DNA of 64,000 bases. It comes from Myotis daubentonii (Eukaryota > Chordata > Mammalia > Chiroptera > Vespertilionidae). The position numbers and the translations under genes were made by a program. Below are positions 11,406 to 21,988 of the stretch, piece after piece. The stretch's first letter is position 1. Every line of letters begins with the position of its first letter. The DNA lies in NCBI RefSeq assembly GCF_963259705.1, contig NC_081847.1, forward strand, positions 94,842,671 to 94,906,670. Reading direction: 5' to 3'. Below the pieces are notes generated by a model. It was not told where the DNA came from. It ran no database searches and saw only the letters and a list, made by a program, of their open reading frames with translations.

Positions 11406-12884
11406 TAAGACAACCCCTGTCTCTCTTCCCCTCACCAGCTCACGCCTCCTCCCCCTCACCCCCGATTTATGTTCGCTGGGAGGCCATCTCAGGGGGTACA
11501 GCGTCCACGTGGGCCTGGGCCTCTGTGCTGGGAACGTCCTGGTGCCTGGCGATGCCCGCTCTGACGGACTGGCGAGGGAGGCCATGCCACTCGTTTGCGT
11601 CACAGGCACCAGGAAGCAGCCAGCAGGTGGCCCGCGGAGTCATGGAAGAGGAAGGCAGCTCAGCAATCACTGCGGACCCAGCGGAGACGAGCCTGTGACC
11701 GGCCTCCAGGAAAAGGGCTTTACGTCGCCATAACAACACCTGCAGGCTCTCAGGACACTGGGAACTCTCCTTCCTAAATTAGCACGTGCTGGTCCCTGAG
11801 AGGGGAGGAGGGGAGGAGGAGCGGCCGGCACACCTGATGTCCTCACGGGCAGAGGGGCCGGAGGAGAGCGTGGTCCCCCACCCGGCGGAGCTGCTGCGTT
11901 TGGAGCCGTGGCCGTGGCAGCAGGCGCCGTTAGGGGAGCGGATGCCGCCGGGCTCTGCGGGCTCGCACACCTGCCCTGGCCGCGCTCCGCTCCGCTGTTG
12001 TCTGCAGCTGCCGCTCGGCCCGCCTACCCCTTCCTAACAAGGCCTCTTCCCCGAGCAGAGCCGCGATGACGAAGGTCGGTTTTCTTTTCCACCACCTTCC
12101 CCGAGCTCAGTCCCCCGGCTGCTCCATCCGCTCACTGCACCGCGTCCCGAGGTGGAAATAAACACCACTGCGCCCATTTCACAGACAGAGAGGCGGAGGC
12201 CAGGGGCTCAGGGCCAGCGTTGTTTCCCACGCGTCAAAAAATAGAGTCTTAGCAGGTAGGCACCTCGGGTTTACCTGGAAACGCTGCCACTTACAGACCT
12301 GTGGCCGTGGAAAGTTGTTGGTTCTGAGTGTCAATGGCTTCGCCTGTACATAAAGCCGGTAACAGGAAGCTGGTGAGAGTACATGCAGGAACCCCCCCTG
12401 GGCGCCCCGGAGCATGCGCCAGTCCCCCGACACAGAGCGCGCTCCGCAGCACCGGCCGCCATGCGGTTAGGAAACGGTTTTCTGGCCACAGCAGTGTAGA
12501 CGGGTCAGCGCAACCCTCCCTCTGACCGAAGACACATGTGAGAAGAAAGGTCAGGTTAAGGACACTGGGGTGTCACCAAGACAGCGAGACTCACACTGTC
12601 AAGACCCCTGAGAGGAAGGAGCCTGTAAGGCTGCCTTCCCCCAGGAAGGTGGTTCTCCAGGTGTGGGCACCGGGCGGGCAGCAGTACCTGGAACTGGTGA
12701 GAAATGCCCTCTCTCAGACTCCAACCCAGATCTACCAAATCATGAACTCGGGGGTTGGGGGCGGGGGGGAGAGACGCAGAAACCTGAGTTTTAACAAACC
12801 CCCTCGGTGATCCTGATGTGCCCGAAGGTCTGAGAGCCACGGCCTCACCAGCACCTGCCCAAGGTGGAGGATCACAGTGCTCAC
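11406..12884. other. Unique GC-rich DNA, no gene supported
   Basis: No open frame stands out. CCCATTTCACAGACAGAG near 12174 resembles a MIR core fragment, too short to call firmly. Confidence 0.5.
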
Positions 12885-13113
12885 TGGCACTGGGTGTTCC
12901 CGGGCAGAGAGGAGCCACATTGGTTGGCACTGGGTGTTCCCGGGTAGAGAGGAGCCACATTGGTTGGCACTGGGTGTTCCCAGGTAGAGAGGAGCCACAT
13001 TGGTTGGCACTGGGAATTCATCGCGTAGAGAGGAGCCACATTGGTTGGCACTGGGTGTTCCTGGGTAGAGAGGAGCCACATTGGTTGGCACTGGTAATTC
13101 ATTGCATAGAGAC
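12885..13113. repeat. Minisatellite, 40/41-bp unit, 6 copies
   Basis: Six copies starting near 12885, 12925, 12965, 13005, 13046 and 13086, each with GAGGAGCCACATTGGTTGGC in the phase shown. The fourth and sixth copies replace GGTGTTCC with an AATTCAT-containing segment. Units 3-4 and 5-6 therefore form a doubled two-unit block. Confidence 0.95.
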
Positions 13114-13895
13114 GAGGCAGGTTTCTGAGCAGAGCGATGGCGTGCTGAAAGTGGCGTTTTAAAAACATTAATTTGGAAACAAAATCAATTGTGGGGGAGA
13201 AACAAGTGAGAGGCTCTAGAATGCCCACGGGGTGATGGGGGCCGCAATGAGAGCATCATCACTGGCAGTAAGAATGGAGCCGCGCGCACCTCATTTCCGG
13301 CTGCCCCCTCGGCAAACAGCACAGGCGAAACGAAAAGCATAGCCTCTCCAGTGTCTTCCAGCGAGTGGCTGTGGCCTGTTTCACAGAGCGGGGCTTCGGC
13401 CATGACTGTAGGGACAGCCAGGACTCAATGTCACCCCCAAAGGACATCTGTGCTCCCCACACAGGAGGACGCACTGAGCATGGGCGACAAGAGCGGAAAG
13501 CATGCAAAGGCTGTACCTGTGTGTCCCGCAGGGATTCGGGGAGGGATCCCAGCCCTCGGGGAACCTGAGCGCCCCCCATCTTTGGTGCCACCTCCAGAGG
13601 CCGGAGAAAGCAAGGCCCCCAGGAGGCGCCTGCCCGCGAGGCACATCGGCTGGATGTCCTGTTACTTGCAGCCCAAAGCATTCCCAACGCAAGAGCCTCT
13701 GCTCGCCTCGCACTGAACACACACTGAGCTCGGGGGGACCTGGAACTGGGGGTGCTCCCCGGGAAGATGCTGATGAAGTGCATCCATAACCAGTTCCAGG
13801 CACCGTCTCTACCTCCATCACAGGCACTTGGTGAACTGCAGCTGGGGAGCCAGAGGCAGACTTCGGGGTGCCCCTCTGCCACCTCACCACTCAGG
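13114..13895. other. Unique DNA, no gene supported
   Basis: Unique sequence with overlapping frames on both strands up to about 200 codons on the minus strand. None has a recognisable domain, and the overlapping frames argue for chance. Confidence 0.5.
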
Positions 13896-13904
13896 GACCC
13901 CAGG

Positions 13905-14120
13905 CTTCTTTTTTTTGAACAGATTTTTATTGGTTTCAGAGAGGAAGGGAGAGGGAGAGAGAGAAAAACTCAATGATGAGAGAGAATCATGAATCGGCTG
14001 CTTTCTGCACTCCCCACACCGGGAATCGAGCTGCCTAGGCATGTGGCCCCGCCGGGAATTGAACTGTGACCTCCTGGTTCATAGGTCGATGCTCAACCAC
14101 TGAGCCACACCAGCCGGGCA
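13905..14120 (-). mobile_element. VES-type SINE (antisense) with target duplication
   Basis: Reverse copy from a T-rich tail through TTGGTTTCAGAGAGGAAGGG to CACTGAGCCACACCAGCCG. Flanked by GACCCCAGG (13896-13904) and GACCCCGGG (14121-14129), a target duplication with one mismatch. Confidence 0.96.
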
Positions 14121-14129
14121 GACCCCGGG

Positions 14130-14275
14130 AAGACCCCCGTCTTCCCGTCTGTAACATCAAGACAGTTCCTGCTCCTTAGGCGTGTGGTGAGGACGCAATG
14201 AGATCTCGCGTATAAAGTGCTCACCTCGATGCCTGGTGTGGGGTTGGCACCCAATAAAAGCCAAGCGCTGTATTT
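14130..14275 (-). mobile_element. MIR SINE fragment (antisense)
   Basis: Diverged MIR-like sequence including CCCGTCTGTAACATCAAGACAG, TGAGGACGCAATGAG and TGGCACCCAATAAA, matching the reverse complement of the MIR tail/core by memory of the consensus. Confidence 0.5.
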
Positions 14276-14279
14276 TCAC

Positions 14280-14875
14280 AGATGAGACAGTCGTCCGAAA
14301 CGGCTAGAAAAGGTGCCCAAGGTCACCCTTAGAGTAAAGGCGGAGCGTGCTGATTCCCACGGACGCGTCGTTCCTGAGCAGCGTGTCAGCGCGTCAGCAA
14401 ATATCCAGTCAGTGCCGGTGAGGGGCGGAGTTCCGCACCAGACACTCAGCATTCCTGCTCGAGGACAGTGCCTTCCGCGCGAGCGGGCTCACTAGCCGGC
14501 AAGGGTGCCAGTTTCTCGTGGTCAGCGGGCTGCGCCCAAGGCTGGCCTGGAAGAGGAGGGACGCAGAGGCCTCCGTGGTGCGGAGTGCGGGTCCGAGGAA
14601 GCCGCTCTCACAGCGCACAGCAGCTGGCAGTGCGGACAAACTCAACGCAGCAGGTCACCCTGGCCCGAGTCCTGTCTTCCCACAGAACGCATCCACCAAT
14701 CAGCCCTCCTTCTCCCTCTTCCTCTGCAGATAAAACAGCTGCCCTGGGCCTTTAACTGACCCTGAAACATCTCCTCAGTGTTAGTCCTGTGAGTGTGGCA
14801 TCGCTTCTCATCACCCAGTCACCCTCAAATGACACTATCCCCAGGCAGAAAATGGCTGATGTCGATTATATATAT
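14280..14875. other. Unique DNA, no gene supported
   Basis: Unique sequence before the Helitron, AT-richer after 14720. No gene or additional repeat recognised. Confidence 0.5.
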
Positions 14876-14876
14876 A

Positions 14877-15089
14877 CTAGGGGCCCGGTGCACGAAATTC
14901 ATGCACAGGTAGGGTCCCTAGGCCTGGCCGGTGACCAGGGCCAATTGGGGCCTTCCAGCTGCCAGCCAGGGCCTCCATTCCACGCCGCCCCCTGGTGGTC
15001 AGCGCACATTATAGCGAGCAATCAAACTCCGGTCTCCTGGTCGAACTCCCGAGGGGACAATTTTCATATTAGCCTTTTATATAGAGAGA
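14877..15089 (-). mobile_element. HeliBat-type non-autonomous Helitron (antisense)
   Basis: Read on the minus strand it begins near TCTCTATATAAAAGGCTAATATG and ends CTAG followed by host T, the standard Helitron ends and A/T target. The subterminal hairpin is GTGC (14888-14891) and GCAC (14903-14906). The interior is GC-rich and carries CGCCCCCTGGTGG (14986-14998), a CTCF-like core. There is no Rep/helicase coding sequence, so it was mobilised in trans. The family is known as a recent amplification in vespertilionid bats. Confidence 0.92.
14986..14998 (-). promoter_or_regulatory. CTCF-like motif inside the Helitron
   Basis: CGCCCCCTGGTGG is an essentially exact reverse-strand match to the core CTCF consensus (CCACCAGGGGGCG). 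Motif match only; occupancy is untested. Confidence 0.5.
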
Positions 15090-15104
15090 TTAGAGAGAGA
15101 GATA

Positions 15105-15316
15105 GTAAATATATTTGTATTGATTTTAGAGAGGAAGGGAGAGATAGAAACATCAATGATGTGAGAGAGAATCATGGACCAGCTGCCTCCTGCACGCCCC
15201 CCCCCCCCCCCACTGGGGATCGAGCCCGCAACCCAGGCATGTGCCCGGACTGGGAATCAGACCATAACCTTGTGGTTATAGGTCGACACTCAGCCACAGA
15301 GCCACACCAGCTTGGC
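15105..15316 (-). mobile_element. VES-type SINE (antisense)
   Basis: Reverse copy immediately after the Helitron: TATTGATTTTAGAGAGGAAG tail side, a long poly-C in place of the CCCCAC segment (15198-15211), and a CAGAGCCACACCAG head. The boundary with the Helitron is only about 15 bp of AG-rich DNA. Confidence 0.94.
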
Positions 15317-15340
15317 AATGGCATATATTTTTAATAAATA

Positions 15341-15365
15341 AACGTGTGTGTGTGTGTGTGTGTGC
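15341..15365. repeat. (GT)n microsatellite
   Basis: Short GT dinucleotide run after AATAAACGTG. Confidence 0.95.
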
Positions 15366-16367
15366 ATTCTTCTATATCAAGTGAACTTTCTTGAAGAGAG
15401 GAGTGAGGTCTGCTGGCAGCAGAGGTAGCTTGGTTCTTGGGACAAAGGCAGCAAAAGGAAGAGGAGGAGGCTGTGGGGAGCCCAGGGGAAGGGCAGGGGG
15501 CTGTAGGGTGCTCCGGTGTCGCGTGGGGCCTGGCGGCCCGCACCTGCCTTGCTGTGGGCTCGGGCCTGCCTCCCTGGGGGCCTTCCTCTGCTCCGCAGCT
15601 GCCCCCGCGCTCTGTCCCTTGGGGTCACACACCACACAGCCAAGGAGCAGAGTGGGGTGCGGTCCTCCCAGGAGCCCTCGCCCTTGCAAACCTCAGCACA
15701 AGCACCGGGTCCCATCCTTTGCCATCACACCGTAGGGACAGAGGGGACAACCTGTGCCCCCATGCGCACCCTGAAGAGCTTCCGCCACCGGCAATGACTT
15801 TAAACATCCTCCCCCTCCCCAAAGAAACGCAGGTCCGAGCACAGCTCTGACACATTTGTAAATTCTCTACTGATGGACGTCCTGTCGATGTGGTCTCGCT
15901 TGCGGGAAAGACCGGCCAGGCCAGGGGACGGTGTGATGGGCGATCCATCCCGCTGTGGAGACCAGCTCTCCGGGGCCTCCGAGCGGCAGGACATGCCTGC
16001 CGGGCACCGAAGGGCAGCCCCCCCACACACACACCTGGCCAGAGAGGAGAGCACAGGGGGGACAGCGCGAAGCACCTGCCCCCGCCTTTGGGTGGCGATC
16101 ACCGGCTGGCGGTGAGCAGCGGTGCCAGCCCCTCCCGTCGATGGCTGCCGGGCTCAGAGCTCAGGCCCCCACAGAGCTTCACCCCCCACCCCCACCCCAC
16201 CCCCCACCCCGGCTGCCAGGAGCCCGCACCTGACACCTGACGTGCGACCCGGAGAGTCTGTCCCACACGTGAGGAGGATCTGCGTCTGAGGAGCAGCCCT
16301 GGCCAGCGGGTCCTCAGAGGACAGGACCCCGTAATGCTCCTGCCGGGAAGATGGTCGGAGAGAGACA
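15366..16367. other. Unique GC-rich DNA, no gene supported
   Basis: About 1 kb without a recognised repeat except a C/A-rich tract at 16181-16210. Frames on both strands overlap and look non-coding. Confidence 0.5.
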
Positions 16368-16375
16368 GTCTGGAC

Positions 16376-16587
16376 CAGGGGTGGGCAAACTTTTTGACGC
16401 GAGGGCCACAACGGGTTCTTAAACCGGACCAGAGGGCCGGAACAAAAGCATGGATGGAGTGTTTGTGTGAACTAATATAAATTCAACGTAAACATCATTA
16501 CATAAAAGGGTACGGTCTTTTTTTTTTAAGTTTTATTCATTTCAAACGGCCGGATCCGGCCCGCGGGCCGCAGTTTGCCCACGGCTG
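16376..16587. mobile_element. Non-autonomous hAT element with perfect 8-bp target duplication
   Basis: Short element with imperfect terminal inverted repeats: CAGGGGTGGGCAAAC at the left and GTTTGCCCACGGCTG-like at the right. It is bounded by identical octamers GTCTGGAC at 16368-16375 and 16588-16595. An 8-bp duplication with CAG...CTG ends is characteristic of hAT transposons. The interior is AT-rich (16460-16545) and has no transposase. Confidence 0.93.
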
Positions 16588-16599
16588 GTCTGGACCCTC

Positions 16600-17055
16600 G
16601 GGCTCTTCTGCGGAGCCCAGAGGTCGTCCCCCCTCCGATCCTGCCTCCCCTCCGTGGCCCCGACTCCGCGGGAAAATATTGCGTCTGAGAAAAATGGGCA
16701 CAATAACCCCGATGAGCCTCACGGAGAGCCCCCCCCCCCGCCCCCATAGCGTCGCTAAAGGCCCGGAGGCACTCGGTCCGGAAACGCCGAGGGCAGCGCC
16801 CACCACGCTGAGTGAGCACCACCAGCACATCCGCGTGCGACTCCGCCGGGCACGCCCCTGGGTGTCACAGGAAATAGGCCCGGGACACGGCCTCCAACAG
16901 CTCCCCTCACAGCGTCCCTCGCAGGAAGCAGACAGCAGCATCACCAAAGCGGCAACCTCGCGGCAGTTCAATATCTACTCACATTCCACGCCCGTCCGCC
17001 TCCCCGACGCTGACTGTTACAGCGAAACATACAGCAGCCTCTTCGGAGCATTGTC
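16600..17055. other. Unique GC-rich DNA, no gene supported
   Basis: Contains a poly-C run at 16731-16744. No gene or other repeat recognised. Confidence 0.5.
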
Positions 17056-17163
17056 AGGGGCCGGGGGCCGGGGGCCGGGGGCCGGGAGCCGGGGACGGGG
17101 ACCGGGGGACAGGGGCCAGGTTCTGGGAGCCAGGGCCGGGGGCCGGGGGCCGGGGGCGGGCCC
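17056..17163. repeat. GGGGGCC-rich tandem repeat, G-quadruplex prone
   Basis: About 15 irregular copies of a 7-bp unit (GGGGGCC with GGGGAC and GGGAGCC variants). Runs of 3-5 G every 2-3 bases on the + strand satisfy the usual G-quadruplex pattern many times over. Confidence 0.93.
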
Positions 17164-17184
17164 TGTAGGAGCTTCCTGTGGCTT

Positions 17185-17350
17185 CACTGTAAGAGCCAAC
17201 GCTTACGTAGACCTCGCTCTGTGCCAGGGACGGTCCTGAGCACATCAGATGCGTTCCCTTCCTTCCTCCTCCCAGCCCCCTGAGGAAAGTGCCGTTATTG
17301 CCCCGTTGTCCGGATGAGGAAGCCAGGGCTGCTCACGGTTAAGCAATCCA
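17185..17350 (+). mobile_element. MIR SINE fragment
   Basis: AGAGCCAACGCTTACGTAGA, CTCTGTGCCAGGGACGGTCC, a CCGTTATTGCCCC segment and GGATGAGGAAGCCAGG follow the order of the MIR consensus with high divergence. Confidence 0.65.
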
Positions 17351-17833
17351 CCCCGCATTTACTCCGCACGGAGAGGCAGAGAAAGAGCTGGAACCATGAA
17401 GCCGGCTCCAAGTCTCACCTCATGGCAACGTTCTCAAGACATGGCCCTGAAAGGCCTGGCGCCCCCAAGGTGGACACGTGGCAGCTGATCTCTCGCTTCA
17501 TTTTGAAAGGAGCTGCATGTCAACAAGCACTGACTTCAGAATCGTTCAGTGTGTACACATTGGGGGGGGGGCACCCTGCATATATTGCAATTATTCTTTC
17601 TTCGGAAGTGAGGACGTCGAGCTTTCGAAGGGTTGAGTGATTGATCTAATTGCACAGCCAGGAGGTGGCAGAGTGGCAGAGTCTGGACTTGAACGAAGAT
17701 GCCAGACGCCCATGTCACTGCGTGTGGCCACTGTGGCTCCCTGGCTGTGGGTGTACGATCCTCCTTCTTCCTCAAACCCCAGGGCCATCCGCGTGCGTGG
17801 GTGTGGGGGCTGGACACTGTGTTTGATGCCAGA
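17351..17833. other. Mostly unique DNA with a MIR-like 3' piece
   Basis: Positions about 17625-17700 (GAAGGGTTGAGTGATTG, CACAGCCAGGAGGTGGCAGA) resemble the distal MIR consensus. The rest is unrecognised. Confidence 0.45.
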
Positions 17834-17841
17834 GGTTAGAG

Positions 17842-18064
17842 CAGTGGTTCTCAGCCTTGGCTGCACATTAGAACTACCTGGGAATCTGTTTTAAAATCCT
17901 GATTTCTGGGCCCCGTCCTCCGGAAATTCTATTTCTTTGTTATGGGGAGGGGCCACCACATTAGTCACAAAGACACAGAATTTCCGGAGGATGAGGCCCA
18001 GAAATCAGGATTGTAAAAAGATTCCCAGGTGGTTCTAATGTGCAGCCAAGGCTGAGAACCGCTG
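17842..18064. mobile_element. Palindromic non-autonomous hAT element, full copy
   Basis: Nearly the whole element is an inverted repeat. The left arm starts CAGTGGTTCTCAGCC, GGCTGCACATTAGAAC; the right arm ends GTTCTAATGTGCAGCC, GGCTGAGAACCGCTG. Arms include the matching CAGGATT/AATCCTG and CCGGAAATTCT/AGAATTTCCGG segments. Target duplication GGTTAGAG (17834-17841) and GGTTAGAT (18065-18072), 7 of 8 matching. The outer ends resemble MER5A-type hAT ends. No transposase. Confidence 0.93.
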
Positions 18065-18072
18065 GGTTAGAT

Positions 18073-18461
18073 GCCCTCCCCTCGAAGGGCTCGCACTCCA
18101 GCTGTGACGCTGCTGCTGGTGTCGGTCAGGGACGCGGAGGGGCTGAGAGAATGACCCCCTCCCTGCCCCTGTCACCCCAGGCTCCGGGCGGGTGGTGGCC
18201 GCAGCTATGGGTGTAAGAAGGACACCGACGTGTCCATTTCTCATAACAAGTCAGCATTTTCGTTTTGCTAATTTCCGAATCCTCTGAGCCGATTGTGTCC
18301 GTGAGGCCGCTGCCCGCAGATGCTGGGGGTGGGCTGGCTTCCTGTGTCCGTTCCGGGGAAGGCCCCTGGCGTCCCCGCTCCCCCTTCACGGTGCCGGCTG
18401 CCGCGGGCCGCGGGGCTGTGCCAAGTCGGCCTCGCTCCAGGGGGGACCATGCTCCAGGGCC
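18073..18461. other. Unique GC-rich DNA, no gene supported
   Basis: No repeat or exon recognised between the hAT element and the CTC tract. Confidence 0.5.
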
Positions 18462-18546
18462 TCCTCCTTCTTCTCCTCCCCCAAGCTCTCTTCCTCCTCC
18501 TCATCCTCCTCCTCCTCCCTTTCCTCCTCCTCCTCCTCCTCCTCGC
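18462..18546. repeat. (CTC)n low-complexity tract
   Basis: Trinucleotide-like CTCCTC run with occasional TTC and CCC interruptions. Confidence 0.93.
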
Positions 18547-18599
18547 TATTATTATTTATTATAATTAAATGTGGTGCTTCTTGGCGGCAGGAGCTGTGA

Positions 18600-18830
18600 T
18601 ATACTAGCGGTGCGCAGCCTTTCCAGTGAGGAAAGGACATGCTGGTCCTCTTAATTTTATTGTCACCAACTCTCAGCTCATCGGGGCAGAATTTAATTTA
18701 GGAAATGTTCTGATACATTTCATCGGCAAAGTAACCAGTGATCTGAACAGGATTTGGCCACTGTGCTGTCTCCATCCTCACCAACGTCTTTACCGAAAGC
18801 CTCGGCTTCTTACGGACCCGCAGTAACTCC
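18600..18830. promoter_or_regulatory. Candidate conserved non-coding block
   Basis: AT-richer unique stretch with TTTTATTG and AATTTAATTTAGG motifs inside GC-rich DNA. Composition alone suggests possible constraint; not tested. Confidence 0.15.
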
Positions 18831-18839
18831 GCGATGCCT

Positions 18840-19283
18840 TCAGCCCCCGGACGCCAGGCTGTGTCCTAACCCACACCCTGCTCCGCTCCCGAGGGTGCCC
18901 CCGCCTCACGGCCTGCGGTGAGGAGAGCCTTCGCCCTGAAGGGGCGGAAGATGCCGGCTGGAAGAGCCTCATCTGAAGGCCCGACCGGGGCGGAGGGGCT
19001 GCTTCCCGGGGACCCAGTCGCTCAGCGGCAAGCTGAACGGTGCGGGCAGGGGGCCTCGGCCCTCTCCATAGACCACGTGCGGGTCCTCACCACGGCAATG
19101 GCTCCCCCAGACGGCCCAGAGGAAGGAAGGTAGAGGCCAGATGCCTTCCATCACCTCCTCTCGGAAACCCCTCACCTCACGTCCGCCACATGCTACTGGC
19201 CACTCAGACCAGCCCTGACACGCGTAGGAGGGGATTATACGGAGGTAAGGATAGGGCATCATGGCGAGCCACGCTCAAGGCTG
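18840..19283. other. Unique GC-rich DNA, no gene supported
   Basis: No recognised repeat or coding signal. Confidence 0.5.
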
Positions 19284-19334
19284 GAGGAGGGGGGGGAGGA
19301 GGAGGAGGAGGGGGGGGAGGAGGGAGAGGGGAAG
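19284..19334. repeat. (GGGGGA/GGA)n low-complexity tract
   Basis: Purine-only run with G5-G8 blocks separated by A; G-quadruplex prone. Confidence 0.93.
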
Positions 19335-21925
19335 GAAAGTGCCTAACGGAGAATCTGGTTTTGAAGAGATGGCTTTGGCTTGAACTTCTGGATAAAAATG
19401 AAGTCAAAAGAGCACATTGCAGAGGAGACGCAGGACTGGCTGTATCTCTGGACAATCCACCCCCGTACTCGGCGGCTGTGGCGATGGGAGGGCTGAGCGC
19501 GAAGCCCCATCCTGGGCACAGCCTTTCCCTCTAGCGTGTCCCTCTGGAGAGGATGCCCGTCCAGGGCATCTCGGCTTCCGCGGGTGGGGCCTGGATGCTG
19601 GGGCGCGAGAGGGACCGTGGAACTTCTGTTGCGCACGTTCCATCAGGGAGGCCTCGGCCCACGCTCCCGGCTTCCCTCACCTACTCCTCTGGTGTCTGCG
19701 CACGTTGGCTCCGTGGCTGAGCGACCTCTCGCTGCTCAGCCACGTTCTCAGCCTAAGTCCAGCCAAGTTACCACAGGTAAGAACCAAAGTCTTCTACCCC
19801 CAAAGGTTAATGGGGTGATGGCTTAGGAGAAAAGACCTTTTTGTCATTGACATTGACTTTCTTTCATAGGGTGGGCACAGGCAGGCACAGGTGGGCACAG
19901 CCGGGCACAGGAGGGCAGAGTCCTATCGCCTTCATTTCGTGGTCCACCTCTCTCCCTCCAACACTGAACTTCCCACAAACGATGTCATACCTCCTGCCCA
20001 CAGAGACCCTGAAGGAAGCGAGTGAACCTTTCTTTTCACCCAAGAGCGCAGCGATGTCTTTAATGCAGAGGGTGCTGTCCCCCAGGACTTCCTCCCCAAG
20101 GACTCACCAGTCTCGTGCCCCCTTTTCCTCTACTGACCCTTCTCCTCTACTGAGTGGTCCCGGCCACCCTGGCAGGGACGCGCCCACACGCCCGGCACTG
20201 CCTCCCGGCCGGGCTCCCTGGAGCCCCCACAGGAATGAGGGACGTGTCTGCAGCCGGCTGTCCTGTCCGTCAGAATGAGAGTCAGCGTGCCCTGCCCTCC
20301 GCTCTCCTTTGTCCTGCGTCTTATCACGGCTCAGCAGGGCCATGGCTGCCACGCCTCCCCGGGGGGTCTGGGCGACTTGTTAGCTGGCCTGTCTGTTTGG
20401 GAAGATACGTGTCCGATGGCGCACACAATGGAAGGGGAGCGACAACGTGAATCACAACGCTGTGATGCATCTGCTTTGCTTAAATAAGGCCTGTGATCGG
20501 CTGAGCCGAAAGGATGGGACTAGGATCCCGTCAAGAGCAAAGACGAATGAGCAGAGCTACAGTGACATCTGCTGGTCCCTCCCGTTGGGTCCTGAGCTTC
20601 AGTGTCGCCAGGAGTGGGTGGTGGGAGGAAATGACAGAGCCCAGCCTCTCGGGCTGGAAGGAAGCCCTTCGAAGGCTCGGATGGGCACTGTTCCCAGCGG
20701 GGTTTCACCAGCGAGAAGACCAGGGCTTGGGCCGAAGGGGAGGCGGCTCTGCACTTGCTCAGAGCAGGGACGGGGAGCCATCCTGCACCCGCGCACACAG
20801 CCCGCCGCAGTGGCAGGCACGACCCGGAGAAGAGCCGCGTGTGCCACCTGAAGGGGAGCCACTCGAAGGGTCTCCGAGTCTTGAAATGTGGGGGTTAGGG
20901 GGGGTGGGCACACATCACCGCCCTGCCCGGGGGCCCGGAGGCGTGCTGGTTCTCTGTACCCCAATGCCTCCCGCCGCGATGCTGAGACGCCTCAGAAAAG
21001 CATTAGATGTGACAGGCGCTCCGGGTCGGGCCTCGGGGATCAAGAAGCTCTGCCCCCCGTTGGCTTCTGTTCGGGCAAATCTTCAGGGACCAAGTCCACT
21101 GCCCTCAGCCAAGAAGACGGAGCGAGCCGTGCTCTGGGGCTGAGCATCCGCATCCGGGGCCCAGCGCGCCCGGAGCGGCCTCCCGGAGGCTGAGAGGTCC
21201 GAGCCGCCGCCCCGAGCGTCCCCGGCCTCGGCCAGCGTCCTGTACAGAGAGGGCAGGGCTTGCGTTGGACCCCCAAGGCCGAGCCACAAAGAGAGGCGCC
21301 CTCTGGACTCCGGACCATAACCACCTCTTTCCAGCGAAACACAACCCCCCGTGATGTTCTCCCCGCACCGCCCTGGGCCTCCCGCGCATGGGGTTCGCAA
21401 GGACAGACCGAACACTGTCCCAGCAGCGCCCCTCACCCAGGAATCAGGGGAGACTGTGGTTTCGGAGACGACGGAGCGGCTTTCAGGGGGTCTGCGCGCC
21501 CCTTCGCCTCCGGGGCCTGCGAGACAAAGAGGAGCGCTGCTCACGGACAGAGGGGCTGTCGCTTCTGCCTGGCGCTCGTGGGGCGACCTGGGGAGCCGGG
21601 CTGTCCCCTGGCTGGGCGGCGGCATCCTGAGCCCACCTCTGACGAAGGACAAAGAGGCCCCGTCCAGGCCGCCCGCAGGGCTGCGCCTCGGACAATAACC
21701 ATATATCGTGTGGACGTGACGTGTGGACCGTGTGCTCGCTCGGAGCCGCGCTGCCGGCTCCCGGGACCCCCTTAAGGACTCGGAGGGGCCGTGCATCACC
21801 GCACGTCGAGAGCACATCCCATAAAGCATCCGGGAGACGGGCCTGGGGGCTTCATTTTCCTGCGGCAGCCACGCCACGCGGGGGACGCGGCTCCTCAGTC
21901 CGCGTTTTCTTCTTTCTTCCTTTCT
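19335..21925. other. Unique GC-rich DNA with a CpG-rich portion
   Basis: About 2.6 kb. Includes an irregular 10-11-bp GGGCACAG repeat at 19869-19917. Positions about 21120-21900 are visibly CpG-rich (CCGCCGCCCCGAGCGTCC, GGTCTGCGCGCCCCTTCG) and could be a CpG island, but no transcript start, exon or conserved frame is evident. Confidence 0.4.
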
Positions 21926-21927
21926 CT

Positions 21928-21943
21928 GTGTGTGTGTGTGCAT

Positions 21944-21980
<37 letters not shown>

Positions 21981-21988
21981 CACGCATG
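21928..21988. repeat. (TG)n microsatellite
   Basis: TG dinucleotide tract, interrupted once by CATACG, ending in CGCGCGCACG. Minus-strand frames with runs of HTHT are artefacts. Confidence 0.96.
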
